From the NCBI GenBank assembly GCA_910574455.1, contig CAJSYZ010000007.1, positions 1,054,001 to 1,118,000 on the forward strand: a stretch of DNA of 64,000 nt, written 5' to 3'. Position 1 is the first letter of the stretch, and each line of letters begins with the position of its first letter. Below the pieces are notes generated by a model, which worked only from the letters and a program-made list of their open reading frames with translations, had not been told where the DNA came from and ran no database searches. Source of the DNA: Trichaptum fuscoviolaceum. Its lineage: Eukaryota > Basidiomycota > Agaricomycetes > Hymenochaetales > Trichaptaceae. The position numbers and the translations under genes are program-made. This document shows positions 11,991 to 22,839 of the stretch, one piece after another.

Positions 11991-12510
11991 ACAACAATGA
12001 AAGTGTCTCCGGAAGTCTCTAGTTTCCAACCTGACCATGGCTGTCAGTGGTGGTAGCGGACGACGGAGGGCCTGTGATGCCAGTGTCAGACCCCACGTGG
12101 GAAGTCATCATGTCGATGCTGGGTACTACTAGTAGCAGGAGTGCGATGGCAATGGTGGTGGTGCTGTCTGGCGGTGTTCCAGAATTGCACCATCTTGCGT
12201 GCGCTGTAAACGGTGTGAGCTAGGATTCTGTATCAAATGGTATGTAAATAACGTGAAGTAAAAGGATTGAGAAGGAGAATAAACTCACCAGCCTTGAACT
12301 CCTGTGCCATGCTCGTGCAGACCTCTGTCTCCCATTCCGCCCAGATCTGTTACGACATAATTTAGTACAAAGTGCAGGAGAGCAGCGCATGGAAGATGTC
12401 GTATGTGAAGGAGACAGCGCCAAGGTTGAAGAAAATGACAAGCCTCAAGGTAGTGCAAGAGGATGAGATGAGAGAGTTTGTGCGCATGGTGGGGGAGTTG
12501 AGGAAGGGGC

Positions 12511-12729
12511 TCAGTCTGGGAAAAGGCGAGCGGCGATGTCCACGTCGGGCTCTTGCTGACTCGGAGTCGGGAAAACAATACTACCAAGTTGCGTGTCTGT
12601 CTTTGAATCAAGGTTGGTCGCAAAGCCCATTTGTTCCAGCTCCTCCGTCGTCTGCCAGAAGGCAATAGCATAAGTCAAGCCGTCCAGTTCCCTCTGACCT
12701 AGAACGTCCCGAGAATAACAACCGGTCAT
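12511..12729 (-). pseudogene. C-terminal fragment of a trypsin-like protease relative (in R1)
   Basis: A 72-codon minus-strand frame contains LDGLTYAIAFWQTTEELEQMGF. This matches in layout the C-terminal part of the neighbouring protease product (HDGFTYGVPIWQQLSEM). The catalytic GDSGS block is not present in this piece, so it is a remnant. It suggests that the repeat block once carried, or was copied from beside, a member of the same protease family. The resemblance was judged by eye over about 30 residues. Confidence 0.5.
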
Positions 12730-13282
12730 TCCATTAAAATTATTATACCTAATAGTTGTCGAGCAGAGCAGTTGTAGTAGTAGCCGGACCGACCTTCGCC
12801 CCTCAGGCTTAGTTTACTAGTACTAGTAGTTTCCGACTTCAAGCTGACCTCCGAGTCGGAAGAACTTCCGAGTCAGAGCCTGAGACCGAGTCGTGGGACT
12901 TCAACTTGAAGTTCAGCTCAAAAGTTCAAGTTGCCGAACAGTGACCCGTAACGATGTTCGGTCTTCAGGTTGGTAGACCCGGATTCGAGCCAGTCGTGAA
13001 TTTATCGGGCAGTAATTAGAGCATCACTGGTGCCAGTGAGTCCAAGTCCGACTCGGAATAGTTAGTAAACAATTCATATCGTTTTTTATTTACATACAGT
13101 CATACAACAACTTGAATACCGATGCACAGAAAACACAAGTATAAGGTCGACGAACACAGAACAGGAGACAAACATACAAAGACACAACTTGAATACTAGT
13201 GGTATGCACTGGTATGAGGTAATACTACGAAAAGAAAACAGTTAGAAATAGTTTGAGTACAAGCCTGAGTCCTCACTGGAGG

Positions 13283-15919
13283 CTACTTCGTCTGACTCCG
13301 AGTCTGCGGTTTAAGTGAATTAAAAGGTTCCAATGCTGCTCGTTCCCGCTCAACCTTGTGGTGCTCCTCATTAAACCACGCTTCCCATGTCCTCGAGCCC
13401 TTGTTAGCCCTAGTTACCTTAATCTGTGGATGATATTCCGCAAGTTCCGACATCACTGCATCATCCTTTTGTGATTCGAATCCGAAATGAATATCACCGT
13501 AACCGGAGGTGCGCATCTCCGACAATTGTTGCCAAATAGGGACTCCGTAAGTGAACCCATCGTGTTGCCATTCCGTCGAAGTCGTAACAAAGATGATTGT
13601 ACCAAGTGCGTTGGCATCCTGGTCGATGACCAAGCTTCCGGAATCACCTTGGTCTCCAAATATACGGCTACGACCACCGAAGTGCTTGCCGGGTGGAAAT
13701 TGCAGGACCGCCTGCCAGCAACTCTCGACGCCCTTTACACCTTCTTTGATTCCACAGGCTTTGCGACGTTTGCCTTTACCGGAGAATGTGACATCAAATT
13801 CTAGTGTAAGATCGACCCAGTAGGAAGTGAGATTGTTATAAACGCCCACTGTGTGGCCAGTTGTCCAACCAAACTTATATACCCGTCTTGTTTCAAGCTT
13901 CGAGGATACGACCTTTGTGCCATCATTCGCTAGTGCTCTATGGAGCTGCTTATCTTTAATCGCTTGTTCGTCCGTTTCTTCTTGATAAAGACGGCTGTAG
14001 ATGTCGCGCGGTTTCGTGAAATCTTTGATATGCACCAGACCATCATGTACTTGAGTGCCTTCCTTCCATCCCATGAACTCCAGAATGTCGTCGAAAGCAG
14101 CTGAACCACACATGCTCTTTGGTTCATACCTTCTCAAGTCTGCATAATTCCAAAATTGCCCCTTCCCATGCTGCTCGCAGAGAGTAGTCTTGTCAGATGG
14201 GGAACGGTCGTCACAAATCCTGATCAACGCCCAGTCCGATGCATAGGGGTGCTTGCTAGTCCTCGGCTTCTTCGCGTCATCTTTCTTATTAAACCGATTG
14301 AACCTTCCCGGAGAGAATTCGACATATCCAAACTGCTCCATACACTGGAAATTCAATTCGCATCTCTTGACCTTGTTGAAGAAAGCTGTCGCGTCATCGC
14401 ATTCCTTTTGGACTTCCTTCTTTACAACCTGATCTTTTATGATCTTCTTATCCACGAGAAGATCGAATTCTTTCCTCTGCTTTTCCAACTCGCGTTCCAT
14501 CATTCGTAAGTGGTCAGCCAGCTTCTCAGGCGTGAACAGCGAAACATAGGCCGTATAATTCGAGTTCTCGTCATGTTTGTAGTCGATGTACTGAGAGGCT
14601 TCCGTGATTTTATAGTTCTTGCCATCGCCTTTCGAGGTTTTGTTGCCCTTCTTGTTCCCTTTGACGCCCTTCTTGCCCTTCTTGCCCTTCTTATTGCATT
14701 TCTTGCCTTTCTTCAAGCTGGCATCCTCCAAGTTGCTTTCAGAATCCTCAGGATGAAGATGGAACTGTAAATTAAATGGAATGGTGCCATGTCGACAACC
14801 GAGGGCATATAAGATGGGCTCCTCGTTTTGTATCTTAATCCCAAACAGTGACCCGGTTGAATAGCTGTCATACTGCGTTTTGCCCCTGGTCTCAGTGATG
14901 CCAAGGCATATCCCAACACATGTGGTGAAAGGCGCAGCAAGGCGCTGTAAGTACGTGTTGGCGGTATGGCGATCTTCATAGTTGCCCATTATACGTGGCT
15001 CTAGAACCATAGGGCTTGCTCGGATCAGGCGGGAGCCGCTGGCGGGAGTGGACGAGATATTTTTCGATCCTGTAGGCCAGCCTTGGCCTTGAACACCGTG
15101 AGCGGCGTCAGAGTCACTATGAGGGTCGTTGATGCTCTGACCGGGGGCAGACGGAGTGAAAGATGGTCTAGGGCGCTTTAGGTGGTGATTGCCATCGACA
15201 GCCTCAGGAACGTCATCGTCACCAGCCTGAGTACGGTTACGCTTCATATTAGCAGGGCCATCTGTGTTATCGCCGGAAGCCAGTTTGATATGTCGTTCCC
15301 TAATCTCGACCTCGACATCATAAATTGCGAGCTCCCATAGTATGTCCTTCACCCTCTCCGCAGCCCAGCATCCCACTTTAGGGTGGAGACTGGGCTCCGT
15401 ATCAACTCCGATCATAACAACGACGGGCCACTCATTTTCAGCGAGCAACTCGTGTCTAATGCCCACACTGGCAGGGCGTTCGAGGCCAACGCGGTTAACC
15501 TCAAATAGGTTCGCCTTTCCGTGCCCCTCGAGATATAGTGCCTTGAATATCGGCAATATTTTTGGGAACAAGTCTGCATCCCAGAACTCAGTAATGCGGT
15601 GATCACCCACAACCCCTACGCATTTCCACATGTTAGTCCGTTCCCAGTCGCCGCCGGTGCGCCCGACCAGGCGAGGAGCCCCCTCCAGGCCATAGTAATA
15701 TTCCTCCTGTTCTAAAGGCGAGATAGTTTCCCTTCGTGTGGCGCGATTTGGTGCCAGTGTACAGTGAGCCTGTACGACGGTAGGCGCCTGAGTTGGGGAA
15801 GTACTGCCAGGTCGGACAGTGTCAACTTCGCGAGTCGACATGCCAGTGTGAGTGTTTGTTGGCATCCGAGGGGTTCTATGAGGCACTATTGATCCGCTCA
15901 TACTCTGATTCTCTGCCAC
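13283..15919 (-). CDS. trypsin-like (S1 clan) serine-protease-domain protein, 878 aa
   Basis: This is a single uninterrupted minus-strand frame. The N-terminal region (about residues 75-215) holds YYYGLEGAPRLVGRTGGDWE and a following IGVD...VEVEIRERHI block. From memory this resembles the front domain of a protein family common in mushroom genomes that ends in a trypsin-like fold. The candidate catalytic His is in LYALGCRHGTI (about residue 370), and the Ser motif is GDQGDSGSLVI (about residue 790), preceded by FGWTTGHTVGVYN. A Lys/Gly-rich linker lies between them (about residues 405-435). The Asp of the triad was not assigned. There is no signal peptide, so an intracellular role is likely. 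The stop lies 22 bp from repeat R1, and the gene is flanked on both sides by palindromic-word clusters. Start at 15919 is the first Met of the frame. Confidence 0.72.
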   Translation of the reverse strand: MAENQSMSGSIVPHRTPRMPTNTHTGMSTREVDTVRPGSTSPTQAPTVVQAHCTLAPNRATRRETISPLEQEEYYYGLEGAPRLVGRTGGDWERTNMWKCVGVVGDHRITEFWDADLFPKILPIFKALYLEGHGKANLFEVNRVGLERPASVGIRHELLAENEWPVVVMIGVDTEPSLHPKVGCWAAERVKDILWELAIYDVEVEIRERHIKLASGDNTDGPANMKRNRTQAGDDDVPEAVDGNHHLKRPRPSFTPSAPGQSINDPHSDSDAAHGVQGQGWPTGSKNISSTPASGSRLIRASPMVLEPRIMGNYEDRHTANTYLQRLAAPFTTCVGICLGITETRGKTQYDSYSTGSLFGIKIQNEEPILYALGCRHGTIPFNLQFHLHPEDSESNLEDASLKKGKKCNKKGKKGKKGVKGNKKGNKTSKGDGKNYKITEASQYIDYKHDENSNYTAYVSLFTPEKLADHLRMMERELEKQRKEFDLLVDKKIIKDQVVKKEVQKECDDATAFFNKVKRCELNFQCMEQFGYVEFSPGRFNRFNKKDDAKKPRTSKHPYASDWALIRICDDRSPSDKTTLCEQHGKGQFWNYADLRRYEPKSMCGSAAFDDILEFMGWKEGTQVHDGLVHIKDFTKPRDIYSRLYQEETDEQAIKDKQLHRALANDGTKVVSSKLETRRVYKFGWTTGHTVGVYNNLTSYWVDLTLEFDVTFSGKGKRRKACGIKEGVKGVESCWQAVLQFPPGKHFGGRSRIFGDQGDSGSLVIDQDANALGTIIFVTTSTEWQHDGFTYGVPIWQQLSEMRTSGYGDIHFGFESQKDDAVMSELAEYHPQIKVTRANKGSRTWEAWFNEEHHKVERERAALEPFNSLKPQTRSQTK

Positions 15920-17109
15920 GAGTAGAAGTAGTCAACAAAGCAGGACTACCGGCGAAGGAGAAAGTAGGACTCACCTGGCCATATGCCATCGATTACACCT
16001 TCTAGTCTCTGCCTTGCAGATCGAATACTATTTTCCTCGTTGGATGGGCGAAAGCCCGTGATCTGCCGAGACAATTCTATCAAATCAAAGCCTTCCCTTG
16101 GCGAAGCTGGATATCACCTCATTAATCATTGCTGCTGGTATAGGAGAACGTAGTAGAAAGCTGTAGGACTCACGCGGAATCGGATTTCTACGCGATGGCT
16201 TGGATGATGCCAGCATGATGCTGATTCAAGTTGAAGTCGTTGCTGTTGTGCTTTCGAGTTCAAGATGAATAGGTAGTACTATTGGGACGAAATGGGAAAG
16301 AATGCAGTGGGAAACTGAGTGCGTCGTCTTCAACCAGTGGCACTCAGGCTGGCAGTGCCATGGCACCGGCAGTGCTTACTACTACTACTACTACTAGTAG
16401 TAGTAGTACTACTTACTACTAGTAGTAGTAGTACTACTTACTACTAGTACAGCCGGTTACTAGTAGTACTACTTACTACTAGTACAGCCGGTTACTAGTA
16501 GTACTAAAGATGATTGTCACCCCCCTGATTTCTGGTTTTTCGAGTTTTATTACTTCCACATAGCAGCAAAAATTCTATAAATTTGTGTATAACTGCATCT
16601 TTGTTCTACGTATAATAGTATAGAAAGAAAGGAAATTCTCAATCAAAGTAAGAAGATAACAAGGACTTTCTGTGTTCTCGGGGTTACCAAATTTGGCATC
16701 ATTTTCGTCTTTATATGCTGCCGGAAACTCTCATCTCAAACCCATAAAGCTTCAAAATTTAGCAGCATATAGCTATATGTCTACTTGTCCTACTATAGGA
16801 GTTTCATGACTGGTTATTGCCTGCATGGCTCTTGAAAGTGCCGAGTACCTCAAAAATGCCAAATAAAGCCAAAATTTGCTTTTAATTCATGAATCTGACA
16901 TTCTTTCTGTAATATCTTCTGAACAACTAATCAGATACTCTTGATAATTTTATGATGTATAGTAAGACATCTAAAGAAGCTTTCTGCAAAGTTAGAATGG
17001 TGAATGCACTGTGCATTCTGTTGTAAAAAATCAACATATCCTGTAACTTAGGCCTTTTGAGTAATTTCCCCCACGACACCAAAACACTCAGGCTGGCACT
17101 GGCATTCGA
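15920..17109. other. spacer upstream of the protease gene
   Basis: No gene was supported. The sequence has the protease gene's 5' flank, a microsatellite-like cluster of ACTAGTAGT words (16376-16505) and an A/T-rich unique stretch (16510-17040). It ends at the left edge of repeat copy R2. Confidence 0.5.
16376..16505. repeat. ACTAGTAGT-word cluster with a 35-bp tandem duplication
   Basis: ACT/AGT trinucleotide runs alternate in orientation, forming self-complementary stretches. A 35-bp unit containing TACAGCCGGTTAC is repeated exactly twice, at 16436-16470 and 16471-16505. The unit itself is nearly palindromic around AGCCGG, so the array could form hairpins. Confidence 0.85.
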
Positions 17110-18310
17110 ATTCGCAATTTGCGTCGTGAGCTGCTTTGCCAACGTCAGGTAGACTGTTTGACGCACCTCTCATCAATGAGCTCGAGCTCAAGGTTGCGGT
17201 ACTCGAGGCATCGGACGCAAATACCGACACCGGAATTTCCGAAATCGATCCAGAGGATGGGGTGTGGTGAGGAGGCTGATCCCATCGAGCTCGCCTTCGC
17301 GTTTGGTGATCTCGGGCTTCTTGACGTCCGCGTACAGGAAGAAGTCGCAGAAGAGCGCTTGAGCCTGCCTAGGGCTTGCGCTTTTGAACTCGATCCAAAC
17401 ATCCATGCCACCGGGGCGCGAGAGCGCGGGGTCGAAACGCTCAAGATGGTTCGTCGCTGCGACGAGAAGAGGAAGCGGCCAACAGCAGCGGCGACACCAT
17501 CAAGTGCATTAAGAAGGCCAGAAAGAGAGAGCGTGTTCACGTCGGATAGAGTGTCATATTTCTTGCTTTTCTTCTTCTTGCCAATTTCTTCATTGTCGTC
17601 ATCATCGTCATCTTATCCTTGTTGTCGGACAACAAAGAGCTCTTCTTCTTACCACCAGGAACACAGGTTGAGGACCCGTCGCGCGAAGTTGAGCGAGTGA
17701 ATGCAGCGTCAAGGTCCTCGAGAAGGACAATTCACGGGGCAGGCACACGGCCCATAAGCGACGACAACGTCACATCGTTCATCCAAAAAGCGGAACGTGA
17801 GATGGCGAGAATGTCGAGCATGAGCGCGCCAGCAAGGGCATGGATCAACGATGATCTGCCCAAGCCAGGGACACGATAGAGGAAATTGTCGCGACGAGAG
17901 TGGTTACCACGGTCAGCGCACCCCTGATTCAGAAAGAGAGGTTAAACTTTCAGTCGATGTGTGGCACTTTATGTACATACCTTCTCTGATTGCAAGAAGT
18001 CCCTTGTGTCGGCAAGGAGCATCTCTTAAATCCCCGCCATGAGCCATGGAATCAGCGAAATAGATATGAATTTGATGGTCGTCTGGTGAGGCAAACTGGA
18101 AGCCTTTGAGCTCCTCATCTCCGAATGACTTGTCTCTGAAAGAAGACTTGCCCGGCAAGATGGTGCGCGCTGTCGTCTCGAACTCGTAAGCGTGCTGGCA
18201 TTCTAAGCGCTTCAACAACCATAGCATCAGCCAGTCATGTAGTTGTGTTCATCGGGTCATGAGCTATTGTTGCAATAGCGGATAACTACTAGGGCTACTT
18301 ACCAGTCCCC
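17110..18310 (-). pseudogene. BCS1-like AAA ATPase remnant (in R2)
   Basis: Same remnant as in R1: Walker A reads PGLGRSS, Walker B is intact, and the frameshift between GRFL and LVAATNH is shared. The shared lesions show that the gene was already dead before the block was copied. One T is missing near 17194 relative to R1, which changes the frame of the C-terminal piece. Confidence 0.8.
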
Positions 18311-18830
18311 ACAACAATGAAAGTGTCTCCGGAAGTCTCTAGTTTCCAACCTGACCATGGCTGTCAGTGGTGGTAGCGGACGACGGAGGGCCTGTGATGC
18401 CAGTGTCAGACCCCACGTGGGAAGTCATCATGTCGATGCTGGGTACTACTAGTAGCAGGAGTGCGATGGCAATGGTGGTGGTGCTGTCTGGCGGTGTTCC
18501 AGAATTGCACCATCTTGCGTGCGCTGTAAACGGTGTGAGCTAGGATTCTGTATCAAATGGTATGTAAATAACGTGAAGTAAAAGGATTGAGAAGGAGAAT
18601 AAACTCACCAGCCTTGAACTCCTGTGCCATGCTCGTGCAGACCTCTGTCTCCCATTCCGCCCAGATCTGTTACGACATAATTTAGTACAAAGTGCAGGAG
18701 AGCAGCGCATGGAAGATGTCGTATGTGAAGGAGACAGCGCCAAGGTTGAAGAAAATGACAAGCCTCAAGGTAGTGCAAGAGGATGAGATGAGAGAGTTTG
18801 TGCGCATGGTGGGGGAGTTGAGGAAGGGGC

Positions 18831-19049
18831 TCAGTCTGGGAAAAGGCGAGCGGCGATGTCCACGTCGGGCTCTTGCTGACTCGGAGTCGGGAAAACAATA
18901 CTACCAAGTTGCGTGTCTGTCTTTGAATCAAGGTTGGTCGCAAAGCCCATTTGTTCCAGCTCCTCCGTCGTCTGCCAGAAGGCAATAGCATAAGTCAAGC
19001 CGTCCAGTTCCCTCTGACCTAGAACGTCCCGAGAATAACAACCGGTCAT
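18831..19049 (-). pseudogene. C-terminal fragment of a trypsin-like protease relative (in R2)
   Basis: Identical to the fragment at 12511-12729 as far as the 72-residue translation shows (LDGLTYAIAFWQTTEELEQ). It is a remnant without the catalytic serine block. Confidence 0.5.
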
Positions 19050-19618
19050 TCCATTAAAATTATTATACCTAATAGTTGTCGAGCAGAGCAGTTGTAGTAG
19101 TAGCCGGACCGACCTTCGCCCCTCAGGCTTAGTTTACTAGTACTAGTAGTTTCCGACTTCAAGCTGACCTCCGAGTCGGAAGAACTTCCGAGTCAGAGCC
19201 TGAGACCGAGTCGTGGGACTTCAACTTGAAGTTCAGCTCAAAAGTTCAAGTTGCCGAACAGTGACCCGTAACGATGTTCGGTCTTCAGGTTGGTAGACCC
19301 GGATTCGAGCCAGTCGTGAATTTATCGGGCAGTAATTAGAGCATCACTGGTGCCAGTGAGTCCAAGTCCGACTCGGAATAGTTAGTAAACAATTCATATC
19401 GTTTTTTATTTACATACAGTCATACAACAACTTGAATACCGATGCACAGAAAACACAAGTATAAGGTCGACGAACACAGAACAGGAGACAAACATACAAA
19501 GACACAACTTGAATACTAGTGGTATGCACTGGTATGAGGTAATACTACGAAAAGAAAACAGTTAGAAATAGTTTGAGTACCGAGTCCTCCCAGTACTACT
19601 ACTACATCCGAGGCAAGC

Positions 19619-22600
19619 TCAGTGGAAATCCCAAGTATAAATGTCTACCTTTTCCATAGAATTTACATAACTCTCCCAGATGCTATCCATGAGCTGTGAT
19701 ACTGATGTTGCTATTCGTCGAAGCAAGTGATGGTGCTTAGGTAGTAGAGCCGCTGACTCGGAGTCGCTTCCGTTTCCATCGCTTCCACTCGCATCTGCAC
19801 TCGCATCTGCACTCGCATCTGCACTCGCATCTGCACTCGCATCTGCACTCGCATCTGCACTCGCATCTGCACTCGCATCTGCACTCGCATCTGCAATTGC
19901 ACTCGTAAGATCAGACAGAAACTTGACATTGACATTGCCCGGTTCTCGCTCCTTGCCCTTAACTGACTTTGACAATTCAACTTGCCGATCTACAACTTTG
20001 TCCGGTTCTTGATCCTTGAGCGTAAATGGCACACCCCAGACTACGTGCAGAAGGGTAAGAAGAGCATTAATGTCAAGGGTTTCTTGAGGTCCTTTCTTGA
20101 CCATGGAGTAGGGCCCCTCTTCGGAGAGCATATAATCTTTAATCCAAGACGGGGTTTCCTGGACATCTTCCAACTCTCGGCCATAAAGTTTGGCAGGTGC
20201 CTGTATCAGAGCCAGAGCCACAAGATGCCTCATTCGGTCCGTACCCATGGGATGATTTAAGTTCGCCTCTGCACGTAAAACAAGAGCTAAAACCGTTTGC
20301 GCAGCGAAGGGACGAACTCGTCCATGTTGGTATCGGTTCAGTAAATTGCGGAATGGTTCACCGTCTTTGACGACTTCGCCGGGTATGTCGCAAAGAATAA
20401 TCTGTATTGCGCGAAGGAGACACGATGCTCGCTCACGATGAATGTTGCGCCGATGTCTGAGGTGGACCAGAAGTTTCGCAATCTTCGACGTTCTCTTGAA
20501 GCCGGGTCGAGAATGCAAGCCTAACGGAAGATCACATATTTGCAGCTCTTTCAGATACTCCACGTTGACAACACGACCAGCGATAGTCACCTCTTTCGTT
20601 TCGGACAGACGTTCGAACTTTTCAACGCAAAAGGTCACCAAGTCGCCAATGAAGTTGTGTAGCTTGAGTGCGATGGGGAGGGACTTGAAGTCCTGCTTCT
20701 TCAAGACTTCTGCGGCTTCCTTATGCGCATCCTCGGCCTCCTCAGGCTCGGCCTCCTTCAAGTTGTCCCTTGCCTTCTTGGCCTGCCTTTCTTGGTTGAT
20801 ATACATACGTGTTGGCAATTCCTCCGAACCTATAAAGTCCAGCGAGGCCATCGCATTGAAGCCGTAATCCTCGTCTTCAAGTGATAGAGTGAAGGCAGAG
20901 TCTGATTTCCCCGAAAACCCATCTACTTCGGTGCTAACTCGAACACGCTTTAAGAATTTATTCCTTTCTTCTGAATTGTCATCTTTCGTCGTTGGCATTA
21001 CGCCACAAGATAGAATCTCCTTATATTTTTCGTTCTTAGGGTTATCGAAGATATCGCATAAAGATTGCTGATCCTCAGTATCAAGGATGTTTTGTATCTT
21101 CTCCTCCATTTTGATGACCTGCTCTTTTAAGAGCAGGAAGAGGGCGAAGTTAAATTCGAGTGCGCCGTGAAAGCGCGGAAGGAAGGATTTGAACATAGTG
21201 TTGATGCCCATCACGTCCAAGAGATCATAGTTTGCAGGTTGCCCAAGCTCTGGCACTTCCTCTGCGTTTTCGTCGTACTCGGTACGGAGATTTCCTTTCA
21301 GCGTCTCCAAGTCTTCACTCTTTGCAACCAAATTCTGGTAATGGAATCGCGGACTCGGAAGCTTCGTGTCCGAGTCGGGGGGGTTGTCAGACTGAGCGTA
21401 TTGTGTAAGCTCACTAGTAGGACCTTTATTCGACATGGTCGGGTCCTCGTTACGTTTAACGCCACTAGGCTGAGTGTTGGGCTCAGTAGCCTCAGCTTCG
21501 CGAAGTTCTGTGTTCGGGGGTTTATTCTTCGGGTTCTTCCCCTTCTTCTTCTTCGCTGACTTGTTCGTGTTGGGTGAGCCGGCCTCAGGCTGAGTCGTGA
21601 CGGTGCCGGCCTCAGGCTGAGTCGTGACGGTGCCGGCCTCAGGCTGAGTGGCGGGCTTAGTCTCAGTCGGTGGGTAGATGAAGGACTTGTGCAAGGTCGA
21701 AACCTTTCTGTACAATGCGGATGGTTTCACACCCGTATCGGCGACAGGTTTTTTACTGGCCGGCTCAATCTTGAACGAATCTAGTTCCGGATATGCGTAC
21801 CGGAACGCCTTGAACAAGTCATCTCTGGCATTCTCGCACAGAGAGCGGATGGCGGTGGCGGCGGCCGCATGCTCCAACTGCCAGTGCCATGTGAATCATG
21901 TAAACGAATGAAGACGCAGAGCAGTAACTTGAACATCAAACTTACTTCAGCAAACGCTGATACTACCAAACCATACATATGCTGCACTTGTATGGTAGAG
22001 CGATGATTCTCGCCGTCGGCCATCTCCGTTTTCAAGTCAATGATTTGGAGAGTCCTCTTGAGCGATTTGAGCTTCACGTACAGAGTACTGTTCGGCTGCT
22101 CTTCCTGAAGCTCATTCGCGATTTCATTGAGACTTTTGATCACGGAGGTGAGGTCGTTTGGAAGGTCTGCCGTCAAGCCCTTTTTTAGCTCTTTGATGGC
22201 GATGCGCGACTTGGAAACGCTGTACTTCAGACATTCGTCCAGTTCTCGTATCAGGTTTTCAACATCTCTCTGCAGCGATTGCCACTTTAACCTTCCCGCC
22301 TCTGCCTCATCCCCGCGCTTCGACTCCAAGGACCAAAAATGCTCTTGAGGAGCGTCGACAGCCATTTCAGCCCTGATCTTTTGGCCCAGATCATAAACGG
22401 TATTAGTTTTCCCCGGGCCCACGCGCACCTCCCAAGTAGCGTCCCCTACGTCTTCCTCCAGATGGCGTAACGCGATTCCCGCAAGCGGTTCTGCTTCAAC
22501 ACGCAGTTCCGACATTTGGCGCAAAATTTCTTGTGCAAGCGGAACACTTCGACTACGGTAGTTTTCCCATGATGACTTTGCTTTCGTCACGAGTTCATCT

Positions 22601-22839
22601 GCTACTTCAGAGGAATAAGACTGTGAAGTGTTGGTGGAGTCCAACAATGCTTTGCCTCCAGAATCCGTTGGTGACTCTAATACTATATCATCTGCTCGCA
22701 CAACTTTGGTGTGTTCCTTTGGAAGGCGAAGCGACACCCTTTCAGGAGTACTGTCTTGCAGTAATATCCGCCCTATTTGACCATAATGATCATGAGTATT
22801 TTGCTGGTTGTAACGATCAAGCAGTATACTACATACCAT
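19619..22839 (-). CDS. large protein of unknown function, about 1050 aa, two exons
   Basis: Exon 1 (22839-21946) and exon 2 (21877-19619) join in phase across a 68-nt intron (GTAAGT...GGCAG), giving 1051 codons. I do not recognise a domain. The first 300 residues are helical and charged, with probable coiled-coil stretches (for example LQRDVENLIRELDECL). The middle has a Pro/Thr-rich linker with the repeated phrase QPEAGTVTT and a Lys-rich segment. A further helical region lies around residues 600-900. Near the C-terminus the tetrapeptide ADAS is repeated nine times. The stop is 38 bp from repeat R2. The start at 22839 is the first Met of the frame; an upstream exon cannot be excluded. Confidence 0.65.
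19787..19894. repeat. 12-bp tandem repeat, nine copies, coding
   Basis: The unit ACTCGCATCTGC is repeated nine times without interruption. Because 12 is a multiple of three, it encodes an in-frame Ala-Asp-Ala-Ser repeat in the protein on the minus strand. Identical units point to recent slippage, so the copy number is expected to vary between strains. Confidence 0.93.

Larger units (their letters stand above)
10789..13260. repeat. 2.47-kb near-identical repeat block, copy R1
   Basis: The block matches 17110-19580 with only a few differences seen (a T present near 10874 and absent in the other copy, and A/C near 11602). It contains, on the minus strand, a BCS1-like ATPase pseudogene and a protease-like fragment. 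Next comes a stretch rich in palindromic words (12820-13060) and then an A/T-rich piece resembling a 3' untranslated region. Its right edge lies 22 bp from the stop codon of the protease gene at 13283. Confidence 0.95.
17110..19580. repeat. 2.47-kb near-identical repeat block, copy R2
   Basis: Direct-orientation second copy of 10789-13260, with the same internal features. Its right edge is 38 bp from the stop codon of the 1050-residue gene at 19619. The sequence beyond both edges differs completely from that of R1. Confidence 0.95.

Noticed and set aside
12960..12990. T-loop-like GGATTCGAGCC resembling a tRNA gene
   Set aside because: No acceptor stem, D-loop or anticodon arm could be placed around it. 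It belongs to the repeated word-rich segment and recurs in R2.
19787..19894. Possible CRISPR-like array
   Set aside because: Units are 12 bp with no spacers, and they lie in a eukaryotic coding frame.
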